Of a stretch of DNA of 64,000 nt, positions 55,530-64,000 are shown piece after piece. How positions within the stretch are numbered: position 1 is the stretch's first letter; each line of letters starts with the position of its first letter. Location of the stretch: contig NC_080171.1 in NCBI RefSeq assembly GCF_950295315.1, positions 114,695,064 to 114,759,063 of the forward strand. Direction: 5' to 3'. Source of the stretch: Erinaceus europaeus. Taxonomy: Eukaryota; Chordata; Mammalia; Eulipotyphla; Erinaceidae. The position numbers and the translations under genes were made by a program. The notes beneath the pieces are model-generated. The model was not told where the DNA came from and searched no databases. It saw nothing but the letters and a program-made list of their open reading frames with translations.

Positions 55530-56030
55530 GCAAATAGTCACCAAAGAGATGGGGAAAGGAGGGTGTGGTCAACCAGGGCCAAGTGGATAGATATATGGAG
55601 AAGGGTAGAACTGAACTTTTAATGGTAGAGTATGAACATGCGGTGATTTTCAGTGATGCGTATAGGAAACTCAAACTTACATAACGCTATAATTCAGTGT
55701 TACTTAAATAAAAAAAGAAAAGAGTGATGGCTGATGGAATTTGTTGGTGGATGACACAGAGCTGTGGTATTCTCTGTGGGAAGGTTTGGAACAAATTCAG
55801 TCCTGAAGCTGTGGGCAACTTAGATTTTCGATGGTTCCTTCTAACGATTTTAATCAAATGTGCTTTTCTAGGAATCGTCCACACCATCCAAATTTGCTGA
55901 CACAGAGTTGTTCATAATATACTCTTATTTTCTTTTCAGTGTCTTCAGAATCTGCAGTGACAGCAATTTTTCTCGTTCTCAAATACTGCTAACTCAAGCC
56001 TTCTCTCATGAGTGATTTTTGTTAGTGCTG
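55530..56030. mobile_element. two old L1 fragments in opposite orientation
   Basis: 55530-55715 resembles a sense old L1 3' UTR (ctcaaacttacataacgcta). 55860-56030 reads antisense ORF2 (acacagagttgttcataata). Confidence 0.55.
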
Positions 56031-56294
56031 TGTCTGTTTTGTTTTTGGAGTTGGTGCTTTATATGCTCCTAGGCCCTTTTCCATTTAGATAGAAAGACAG
56101 CTGAGAGGAGACCATCACAAGACATACGCATGGGAAGGCACCTGGCTGACCCAGTGAGATATAACTCTAGTCCTGATTTTACTGGGTTTGTCTTAAAGCA
56201 GCACTGGGTAGTGGTGCATCTGGTTGAGCAATACACAAGGACCCAAGTTTAAGCTACACATCCCCCACACATGCCACCACCTGGCTCAAGTCTC

Positions 56295-56647
56295 TCTCTC
56301 TTTTTTTTTTTCCTCCAGAGTTATTGCTGGGGCTTGGTGCCTACACCAGGAATCCACTGCTCCTGGAGGTCATTTTTTCCTTTTTGTTACCTTGGTTGTT
56401 TTACCATTGTTGTGGTTATTATTATCGTTGTTAACTGATGTCATTGTTGTTGGATAGGACAGAGAGAAATGGAGAGAGGAGGGGAAGACAGAGAGGAGGA
56501 GAGAAAGGCAGACACCTGCAGACCTGCTTCACCGCCTGTGAAGAGACTCCTCTGCAGGTGGGGAGCCGGGGGCTCGAACCGTCATCATTCCGGTCCTTGC
56601 ACTTTGCGCCACACGCGCTTTACCCGCTGCACTATCGCCTGACCCCC
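56295..56647 (-). repeat. SINE-A + module
   Basis: 'ctccagagttattgctgggg' to 'actatcgcctgaccccc'. A short SINE-B-like inverted remnant lies just before it (56200-56285). Confidence 0.9.
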
Positions 56648-56664
56648 TTTTTTTTTTCAATTTT

Positions 56665-56930
56665 TAAAAAAATATTTATTTACTTATTCCCTTTTGTTGC
56701 CCTTGTTTTATTGGTGTAGTTATTATTGTTGTTGGATAGGACAGAGAGAAATGGAGAGAGGAGGGGAAGACAGAGAGGAGGAAAGAAAGACAGACACCTG
56801 CAGACCTGCTTCATTGCCTGTGAAGCGACTCCCCTGCAGGTGGGGAGCCCGGGACTCGAACCGGGAGCCTTACACCAGTCCTTGCGCTTTGCGCCACGTG
56901 CACGGAACTCACTGCGCTACCGCCAGACTT
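56665..56930 (-). repeat. SINE-A
   Basis: Antisense copy ending 'cgctaccgccagact'. Confidence 0.9.
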
Positions 56931-56939
56931 TTCAGTATT

Positions 56940-57142
56940 TCTTTTTTAATTTATGTTGTTTGATAGAATAGATAGAAACTGAGAGGAAAGGGAAGATAGA
57001 CAGGGAGAGAGGAAGAAAGACACCTGCAGCCTGTTTCACCACTCATGAAGCTTCCCCCCTGCAAGTCAGGACTGGCTTGAGCCTAAGTCCTTGCACATGG
57101 TAACGTGTGCACTCAACTAGGTGTGCCACTGCCTGACTCCTG
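56940..57142 (-). repeat. SINE-B
   Basis: Antisense copy ending 'gccactgcctgactcct', directly abutting the previous SINE. Confidence 0.87.
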
Positions 57143-57294
57143 GTCATTAGCATTTCTAGCAAGCCACCGCCTGGCAAAAGGCTGTTCACCATTTCCTTAG
57201 TCCTGAGTCCAGTCTTTTGCTTTGACCTCACTGATAATTTTATTTTAAATATTACTACTACTTTTTTTTTGGTTGTCACCAGGGCTTGACTACC

Positions 57295-57450
57295 AGTTGA
57301 CTTTTTTTCTGATAGAAAGACAGAGACAGAGATACAGAGAAAAAGATACCACAGCATCGAAACTTCCTCGGCACAGTGGGGCTTGAACCTGAGCTCTGCT
57401 CATGACAAAACAAGCACACTATCCAAGTGAGTTTATCTTATCACCCTGGT
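57295..57450 (-). repeat. degenerate tRNA-type SINE
   Basis: 'tctgatagaaagacagagac', 'gcttgaacctgagctctgct', 'tcttatcaccctgg'. Confidence 0.5.
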
Positions 57451-57494
57451 GATTTTTTAGTTTTAAAGACTCATTTATTTGTTTTTTCTTAAAA

Positions 57495-57745
57495 TTTCTT
57501 TTTTTTTCTTTATTGGGGAATTAATGTTTTACATTCAACAGTATTAAAATTTCTTTATTGGGGAATTAATGTTTTCCATTTGACAGTAAGTACAATAGTT
57601 TGTACATGCATAACATTTCCCAGTTTTCCATATCACAATACAACCCCCATTAGGTCCTCTGTCATCCTTTTTGGGCCTGTATCCCCCCCCCCCCAAGTCT
57701 TTCACTTTGGTGCAATACGCCAATTCCAGTTCAGGTTCTACTTGT
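57495..57745 (-). mobile_element. L1 3' end, antisense, with repeated tail
   Basis: 'ctttattggggaattaatgt' occurs twice (about 57511 and 57553). The 3' UTR (tagtttgtacatgcataaca) then continues to 'gcaatacgccaattccagtt', matching the copy at 38.87-39.05 kb in reverse. Confidence 0.85.
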
Positions 57746-57754
57746 GTTTTCTCT

Positions 57755-57915
57755 TCTGAAAAGATTTATTTATTTGTTAATAAGAGGGAGAAAGAGATAG
57801 ATAGTAGATAGGACGAACCAGAGCACCACAGTAGCACACAGGATGCTGTGGGTTGAACTCAGGACCTCAGACTTGAGATTCCAAGGCTTTTATCACTGCA
57901 CCAGCTCCTGGGCCC
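57755..57915 (-). repeat. D/E-like SINE
   Basis: 'ttaataagagggagaaagag', 'tgggttgaactcaggacctc', 'tgcaccagctcctgggcccc'. Confidence 0.6.
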
Positions 57916-57929
57916 CATTGGTAAAAATG

Positions 57930-58208
57930 TTTTTTTTTTATTTTATTTATTTATTTTCCCTTTTGTTGCCCTTGTTGTCTTTTTTATTGTTGTTATTGAT
58001 ATCATTGTTGTTGGATAGGACAGAGAGAAATGGAGAGAGGAGGGGAAGACAGAGGGGGAGAGAAAGACAGACACCTGCAGACCTGCTTCACCACCTGTGA
58101 AGAGACTCCCCTGAAGGTGGGGAGCCGGGGGCTCGAACTGGGATCCTTACGCTGGTCCTTGAGCTTTGCACCACATGCGCTTACCCCACTGCGCTACCGC
58201 CCGACTCC
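57930..58208 (-). repeat. SINE-A
   Basis: Antisense copy ending 'gctaccgcccgactccc'. Confidence 0.92.
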
Positions 58209-58350
58209 CTAAAGATGTTTTTAAACAACAGAACTCTTCTAGTTGTTTTTGATGGGAAGAAAGGTAGAGTCACACAATTAGCCAGTACTGAACATAAAAA
58301 ACCCGAAAGCTTTAAATTATGTACTTAAAAAATCATGCCTTCTATTGTTT

Positions 58351-58629
58351 TTTTTAATATTTAATTTATTTATTCCCTTTTGTTGCCCTTGTTGTTTTAT
58401 TGTTGTAGTTATTATTGTTGTTGTCGTTGTTGGATGGGACAGAGAGAAATGGAGAGAGGAGGGGGAGACAGAGAGGAGGAGAGAAAGACAGACACCTGCA
58501 GACCTGCTTCACCGCCTGTGAAGCGACTCCCCTGCAGGTGGGGAGCCGGGGTTAGAACTGGGATCCTTCTGCCGGTCCTTGTGCTTTGCGCCACCTGCGC
58601 TTAACCCGCTGCACTACAGCCTGACTCCC
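58351..58629 (-). repeat. SINE-A, full length, perfect TSD
   Basis: 279 bp between two copies of GCCTTCTATTGTTT (58337-58350 and 58630-58643). A good type copy of the module-less form. Confidence 0.97.
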
Positions 58630-58669
58630 GCCTTCTATTGTTTATTGAGAATATGAACATTGGACCAGG

Positions 58670-58770
58670 GAGACAGAACAACTTGCCAGTCTGAGGCTTC
58701 AGAGGCCCCCGGTACCACCTTAAGCCACAGCTAGCGTGCACTGGTCCTCTCTCTTATGACGAACAAATCT
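58670..58770 (+). repeat. old E/D-type SINE
   Basis: 'ggaccagggagacagaacaa' to 'gcgtgcactggtcctctctc'. Confidence 0.4.
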
Positions 58771-58794
58771 TAAGGAGTGTGGAAATCAGGACCT

Positions 58795-59040
58795 GCCTCA
58801 TTCAGTAGAATAAACACTTGACTATGTGCAAGGACCCAGGTTTGAGCCCTAAGCCGCCACATGGGAAAAGCAGCAGAGGTTAAGGGTGAGGCTGGGCTGC
58901 AGTCTCCCCTTCTCTCCTCCTGCCTCTTTCTATCTCTCTCTCCATCCACCTGCTATCTAGAGGTAAGAAAAAAATAGTAGCTGGGGGAGGTGAAGTTGTG
59001 TAGGAACCAAGTCTCAGCGATACCCCTGATTACAAAAAAA
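58795..59040 (+). repeat. SINE-B + module, old
   Basis: 'aaggacccaggtttgagccc' body, then module-like 'gtaggaaccaagtctcagcg' and poly(A). Confidence 0.6.
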
Positions 59041-59063
59041 AAAAAATCATTAAAAAATGGCAG

Positions 59064-59208
59064 AGGGCTGGCAAAATAGCTCACGTGCGTAGTGTGCTGA
59101 TTTGCTGGTGTAAAACCCAGTTGTGAGCCCAGCCCCCACTGCACTGAAGGAAGCTGTGGCGTCGTGCTTTCACTCTTTCCTTGTCTTGTTTTCTCTGTCT
59201 TTATGTTG
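59064..59208 (+). repeat. SINE-E, best copy
   Basis: 'agggctggcaaaatagctca', 'cagttgtgagcccagccccc', then a CT-rich end. Confidence 0.7.
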
Positions 59209-59214
59209 TTGGTT

Positions 59215-59492
59215 TTTTTCTTTTTTCTCTACCAGAGTTACTGCCGGGACTCGGTACCTACATGATGAACCCACTCGCCTTGGTGTCCTTTTTCCCCCTT
59301 CTTTTCTTTATTTGACAGGACAGAGAGAAACTGAGAGGGGAGAGAGAGACAGACAGAGAGACAACAGTAGTCCTTGCTCCACTGCTCATGAAGCTCCCTC
59401 TCCCAACCCCTGCTGCCTCTCTCTGCAGGTGGGGAGCTTGAACCTGAGTCCTTGCTCAGGAAAGGTGTGTACCTCATTAGCTGCCCAGGACC
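59215..59492 (-). repeat. SINE-A + module, old
   Basis: 'accagagttactgccgggac' to 'cattagctgcccagga'; diverged along its length. Confidence 0.75.
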
Positions 59493-59517
59493 CATATTTC
59501 TATCTAAAAAGAAGAAG

Positions 59518-59725
59518 GGGGCTGGGTGGTGGCGCTCCTCATTGAGCACACAGATTACAGTGAGCAAGGACCCAGGTTCGAGCCCCCAGTCCCCACCTAT
59601 AGGGGGAAAGCTTTGCAAGTGGTGAAGCAGGGCTGAAGGTGTCTCTCTGTCTCTCTCCCTCTCTATCACTCCCTTCCTTCTTGATTTCTGGCTGTCCCTA
59701 TCCAATAACTAAATAAAGATAAGAA
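59518..59725 (+). repeat. SINE-B
   Basis: 'ggggctgggtggtggcgctc' to 'tatccaataactaaataaag'. Confidence 0.92.
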
Positions 59726-59739
59726 AAAGAGAATGAAAA

Positions 59740-60119
59740 AGAAAAAAGCATTTGATGTTTCTGGTGAGACTATATCTAATATTACCAGAGACTTTGTAGA
59801 AAGCAGTCTGGAAACAGGTATCAAGACTCAAAAAGCACATGCTGTTTGTGGGAGAGGAAGTAACGCCTAGGCCCAGCATCAGGGAAAAACCTGACAGCTG
59901 TCACTGCAGCATGCCTGCCTGCTAGTTCTCCACTCAGTGTAAATTCTCTCTCTCTTTCGAGAGTAATTTCAATAAAATGAAGGCTACAACTATACACCTT
60001 CTGTGAGTTAGCTGGAAAGGCAGTGGCTATGGCATGAGAAAGAGACATAGGCAAGATAATTCTCCCGTTTCTGAGGTTTAACTTTCTCGGGCCGCTATTC
60101 CCACTGCCCCCAACCTATC
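59740..60119 (-). other. unclassified, possibly LTR-like
   Basis: Contains 'tttcaataaaatgaaggcta' after a (CT)n run and could be part of an LTR or of the 5' side of the Xr copy; not resolved. Confidence 0.35.
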
Positions 60120-61180
60120 TTATGGAAAGTCACTATAGCCTTAACAGGAAGGTTATACAGGCTCCTGTGCTGAATATGGGCCCCAGGTCAGATGGGTGGG
60201 GTTTATAGTTGACAATATTTATATAACTTTCCCATGTTTGGGAGTTACTCTCTTCCCTGATCTAGCTTTCTAGTCCTATTTCCAACTCTGACACCATCTC
60301 CCCAGACAATACATTTAGCTCACCTGCATGTTAGTTGTCTGGCTCAGGCAAAAATTAATAAAGTCATGGACCCCTTGGAATAAATATACCTAAAATAGAC
60401 CAACTAGCTTTTTCCAAAACAGAGACCCCAAATCTCATCTGTTATATTCTTGCCTTTAGGTTCCTGACTATTAAACAATTTGTTCTGCTTTCTCTCTTTT
60501 TTTATAATTTTTTTTACATTTATTTATTTTCCCTTTTGTTGCCCTTGTTGTCTTTTCATTGTTGTTGTAGTTATTATTGTTGTTGTTACTGATGTCTTCA
60601 TTGTTAGATAGGACAGAGAGAAATGGAGAGAGGAGGGGGAGACAGAGGGGGGGAGAGAAAGACAGACACCTGCAGACCTGCTTCACTGCCTGTGAAGTGA
60701 CTCGCCTGCAGGTGGGGAGCCGGGGGCTCAAACCGGGATCCTTACGCCGGTCCTTGCACTTTGCACCACATGCACTTAACCCGCTGGGCTACTGCCCGAC
60801 TCCCTGCTTAATGCTTCTCAGCCACCAAGTTGCAGAAGCTACCATGACTCCAACCTGACTTCCCCGGGCAGACAACCTCACAGATGTGTCCTAGAACCCC
60901 ACCTCTCCAGAGCCCTGCCCCACTAGGGAAAGATAGAAACAGGCTGGGGGTATGGCTCAACCTGCCAATACCCATGTCCAGCAGGGAAACAATTACAGAA
61001 GCCAGACCTCCCACCTTCTGCTCCTCATAATGACCCTGGGTCCATGTTCCCAGAGAGATAAAGAATAGGGAAGTGGCAGGGATGGGATGTGGAACTCTGG
61101 AGGTGGGAATTATGTGCAATTGTATCCCTCTTATCCAATGGACTTGTTGGTCATTATTAAACCAATAATAATTTTTAAAA
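60120..61180 (+). mobile_element. Xr retroposon, longest 5' extent
   Basis: Starts at or before 'aggctcctgtgctgaatatg' (about 60160), is interrupted by a SINE at 60492-60804, and resumes with 'taatgcttctcagccaccaa' to a tail at about 61180. This copy gives the best order of the Xr parts. Confidence 0.75.
60492..60804 (-). repeat. SINE-A inside Xr
   Basis: Antisense copy splitting the Xr sequence 'ttctgcttt ... taatgcttctcagcc' that is contiguous at 27.63 and 63.15 kb. Confidence 0.93.
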
Positions 61181-61187
61181 AATAATA

Positions 61188-61318
61188 GTGGAACTTCCAA
61201 TGGAGGGGATGTAATATGGAACTCGGTGGTGGGAACTATATAAAATTTTACCTCTCTTATTCTATGACCTTGTTAATCATTATTAAATCAGCAATAAAAA
61301 TGTTAAAAAAAAAAAAAG
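61188..61318 (+). mobile_element. second Xr 3' end in tandem
   Basis: 'gtggaacttccaatggaggg' to 'aatcagcaataaaaatgtta', repeating the last 130 bp of the Xr copy just before it. Confidence 0.8.
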
Positions 61319-61872
61319 AAAAAGAAAAAAGAATGCACTGGTACTGTATCCCACAGAGGTGAGTGTGTGGAAAGAGTGGCCTTCCTTAAACACCAGTTGG
61401 AGGTGGGACCTGCCCTGGTGGCTTGTGTGGCCTGGGTACTGAGGGGCCTGCTCACACTGTTTGGTGGCCAATACAGAAGTTATAGGGCAGTTGTCAGAGC
61501 CAAGTTTCAGGACATATTTGTGGCAGCATCATAAAGGAGAGAAGTCCAATACTGGCATTTTCCATGTACTGCTGTGGTTACAATGGTTTCTGCAGAAGGG
61601 CTCATGTAACAGTCCATTAAACCACAAGATTTTAAGGCAAAGGCCTCAGGAACTGTCATCTGGCTTCCTGTAGCCTTGTCAGTCTTGGCAGGCTACTGCT
61701 GCTACTTTAAGTTACTTCTTTTTCATGATGGCTTTTCTCTTTAAAAGTCCACTTTTTTTTTTTTCCTGATCTGATTATAAAGAGCTCAAAATTTACAAAA
61801 ATACAGGATCCCATAGCAAATTTACCCTGGTAATTTTATCACCCAGAGATGAAATATCAACCAATATCAACA
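61319..61872 (-). other. unclassified sequence
   Basis: Not a repeat I know. A 70-codon + frame (61461-61673) and broken frames around it could be an eroded retrocopy, but no protein is recognised. Confidence 0.35.
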
Positions 61873-61879
61873 ATTTGTG

Positions 61880-62010
61880 GGAGCAATTTGGGGGTAGATA
61901 GCATAATGGTCATGAAAAGAGACTCTCATGCCTGAGACTCCAAAGTCCCTGGTTCAGTCTCCGCACCACCACAAGCTGGAGCTGAGCAGTGCTCTGGTTT
62001 AAAAACAAAC
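61880..62010 (+). repeat. SINE-D, best copy
   Basis: 'gggggtagatagcataatgg', 'actctcatgcctgagactcc', 'tggttcagtctccgcaccac', then 'ctctggtttaaaaac'. It keeps a nearly tRNA-length head. Confidence 0.88.
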
Positions 62011-62199
62011 AGACAAATGAAAAATGGTGGCCTGCTCCTGCCAATTTGTTCTCTAGTAAGATGTAAATTTATATACACTAAGTAAGGTAAGAATACATGT
62101 ATTATTTGGAAATTTTTTTCTTTCTTGAGAGATTGTGAATGACTTTGCATACTGTATGACAGCCCGTTGTCCACTATCAATACACAAGAGTGTTCAGCC

Positions 62200-62495
62200 G
62201 GGAGTCGGGCTGTAGTGCAGCGGGCTAAGCGCAGGTGGCGCAAAGCACAAGGACCGGCATAAGGATCCCGGTTCGAACCCCGGCTCCCCACCTACAGGGG
62301 AGTCGCTTCACAGGCGGTGAAGCAGGTCTGCAGGTGTCTGTCTTTCTCTCCCCCTCTCTGTCTTCCCCTCCCTCTCTACATTTCTCTCTGTCCTATCCAA
62401 CAACAACAACAATAATAACTACAACAATAAAACAACAAGGGCAACAAAAGGGAATAAGTAAATAAAATAAATATTAAAAAAAATTTTTTTAAAAA
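62200..62495 (+). repeat. SINE-A, full length, perfect TSD
   Basis: TSD AAGAGTGTTCAGCC at 62186-62199 and 62496-62509; promoter boxes intact. Confidence 0.97.
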
Positions 62496-62647
62496 AAGAG
62501 TGTTCAGCCCTTTCCTGAACACTTTGTTTGCATGGTTATGGTATTGAAATATCAATATTTTTATACAGAAAGATGTGTTTGCAGGATAGATTCCTAGGAG
62601 TAAAATGAACTGTGTCCAAAACTGCACCCTGTAACTCCCCCAGAAGA

Positions 62648-62688
<41 letters not shown>

Positions 62689-62834
62689 CACTCACACACA
62701 CACACTCACACACACTCACACACACACACACACTCACACATACTCACACACACACAACACACACACTCACACACACACACACACACAAACACTCACACAC
62801 ACTCACACACACACACAACACACACACACACACC
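62648..62834. repeat. (CA)n/(CACT)n compound microsatellite
   Basis: About 187 bp of CA with regular CACTCA and CATA interruptions, the longest simple repeat in the window. Confidence 0.95.
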
Positions 62835-63095
62835 ATTTTACAGGAGCAGTTTAAATTCCCAGTGAGACTGAAGGGAAGGCACCCAGATTTCCCACACATT
62901 TCCTGCCTCCATGTGTGTAGACTACGCCACTATCAGCAACCCCACCAGATGGTACGTTAGTTATAAACCATGGCCCTACAGTCATCTCACCCGAAGTCCA
63001 TAATCTGAGTTAGGGTTCACTGTGTATTTTATGGGTTTGGACAAATGTGTTATGACATGTGTCTATCATTATGTTGGCAGAATACAGAGTATTTT

Positions 63096-63836
63096 TATCT
63101 GCTCGACTTTTACCACCAAGTTCCTGATTATTAAACAATATGTTCTGCTTTATATCTTAATGCTTTTTAGCCACCAAGTTGCAGGTGCTTCCAGGATGCC
63201 AACCTGACTTCCCTGGACAGACGACCTCACCAATGTGTCCTAGAACCCCCACCTTCCCAGAGTCCCACTCCACTAGGGAAAGATAGGAACAGACTGGAGG
63301 TATGGATTCACCTGTCATGTCCAGTGGAGAAGCAATTACAGAAGCCAGACCTCCCACCTTCTGCACCCCATAAAGATTTTTGGTCTATACTCACAGATAG
63401 ATAAAGAATAGGTGGGGGTGGGGCAGGTGGTAATGTACCAGGTTAAGCACACATAGTGTGAAGTGCAAGGACCAGCATAAGGATCTCAGTTCGAGCCCAG
63501 GCTCCCCACTTGCGGGGGGAGGGGTCGCTTCATGAGCAGTGAAGCAGGTCTGCAGGTATCTTTCTCTCTCTCAGTCTTCCCCTCCTCTCTCAATTTCTCT
63601 CTGTTCTATCCAGCAACAACAACAATAGCAATGAGAACAATGGACAAAAGATGTCCTCCAGGAGCAGTGGAGTCGTGGTAACAGTAAGTATCAGCGACAA
63701 CCCTGGAGGCCCAAAGGAATAGGGAAAGTTCCAGTGGAGGAAGGGGATATGGAACTCTTATGGTGGGAACTGAACCCCTCATGCCACAATCTTGTCAATC
63801 ATTATTAAATCACTAATAAAAATTATTTTAAAAGAA
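63096..63836 (+). mobile_element. Xr retroposon with exact ends
   Basis: TSD AGAGTATTTT at 63086-63095 and 63837-63846 within an old L1. The element begins mid-family at 'tatctgctcgacttttacc' (homologous to 27.6 kb, so 5'-truncated) and ends with an AATAAAAATTATTTTAAAA tail. A SINE is nested inside. Confidence 0.9.
63412..63712 (+). repeat. SINE-A + module inside Xr
   Basis: 'ggggtggggcaggtggtaat' to 'gcgacaaccctggaggccc'. AAAGAATAGG before and AAAGGAATAGG after it form the TSD. Confidence 0.92.
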
Positions 63837-64000
63837 AGAGTATTTTCATTGTCCTGAAATCCTCTGTGCTTCTTCTATTCATTCCTCTTTCAACAATCCT
63901 TGGTAACCACTGTTTTTTTATTATTATCTCCAGTTCTGTCATTTCTAGAAGAGTATGTAGTTGGAACTATAGTGGGCATTATTTTTTTTAGATTGACATT

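Larger units (their letters stand above)
62510..64000 (-). mobile_element. ancient L1 fragment split by Xr and CA repeats
   Basis: Antisense old-L1 sequence at 62510-62640, 62835-63095 ('gggtttggacaaatgtgtta') and 63837-64000 ('gaaatcctctgtgcttcttc'). It becomes continuous when the Xr insertion is removed; runs off the window. Confidence 0.65.

Noticed and set aside
61319..61872. Processed pseudogene
   Set aside because: Broken frames hint at old coding sequence, but no protein is recognised and there is no clear TSD or tail. Left unclassified.
61880..61955. SINE-D head as a functional tRNA gene
   Set aside because: Promoter boxes are present, but the head is always followed by the same SINE body and A-rich tail, occurs in many copies, and does not give a clean cloverleaf by eye.
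62648..62834. Regularly interrupted CA repeat as a CRISPR-like array
   Set aside because: The units are short, the spacers are repeat variants, and this is a mammalian genome.
62612..62854. Open frames through CA repeats (also 8504-8763, 21235-21490, 37134-37477)
   Set aside because: Translations are poly(Thr-His) or poly(Cys-Val) from microsatellites. Only the CENPP exon part of 21235-21456 is real.

Overview
The window is nuclear DNA of a placental mammal, and the repeats point to a hedgehog (Erinaceidae, probably Erinaceus). Most of the sequence is tRNA-derived SINEs of a kind I associate with the hedgehog ERI SINEs. They sit among L1 3' ends, one solo LTR and an A-tailed retroposon family (here 'Xr') that I cannot name. 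The only protein-coding exons I can support belong to two convergent genes.

Layout. 1-21.2 kb, + strand: 3' half of IPPK (inositol-pentakisphosphate 2-kinase). Four coding exons (91-241, 1690-1792, 14259-14338, 18494-18719) splice in perfect phase to the stop codon, followed by a ~2.5 kb 3' UTR. 21.1-24.1 kb, - strand: the last two coding exons of CENPP (centromere protein P; 24050-24141 and 21235-21362). The genes run tail to tail. The best IPPK poly(A) signal (21198) lies about 30 bp before the CENPP stop codon, and the CENPP signals (21097-21106) lie inside the IPPK 3' UTR, so the two 3' UTRs probably overlap by about 120 bp. 24.2-64 kb: most simply the large CENPP intron upstream of these exons. 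I looked for further CENPP exons and found none.

Repeat names used below. SINE-A: head with A box TAGCGCAGCGG and B box GGTTCGAGCCC, CT-rich body ending 'tctgtcctatccaac', A-rich tail with (CAA/TAA)n. SINE-B: head 'ggtggcgcacctggttgagcgc', body ending 'tctctatccaataaat'. '+module': an extra ~70 bp 3' block (antisense reading 'cctccagggttattgctggg') seen on both A and B. SINE-C: head 'ggtggcgcagtggataaagc', resembling tRNA-Arg. SINE-D: head 'agcataatggttatgcaaag'. SINE-E: head 'gcaaaatagctcac'. SINE-F: head 'gaaatagctcaactggtag'. Xr: A-tailed, 5'-truncated, TSD-flanked element of more than 0.7 kb with no recognised coding part.

How the genes relate: IPPK makes InsP6 from InsP5, and CENPP is a subunit of the CENP-O/P/Q/U/R group of the inner kinetochore. 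No functional link between them is visible beyond the shared 3' boundary. Repeat boundaries are by eye and usually good to about 10-20 bp, except where target-site duplications (TSDs) are stated, which fix them to the base.
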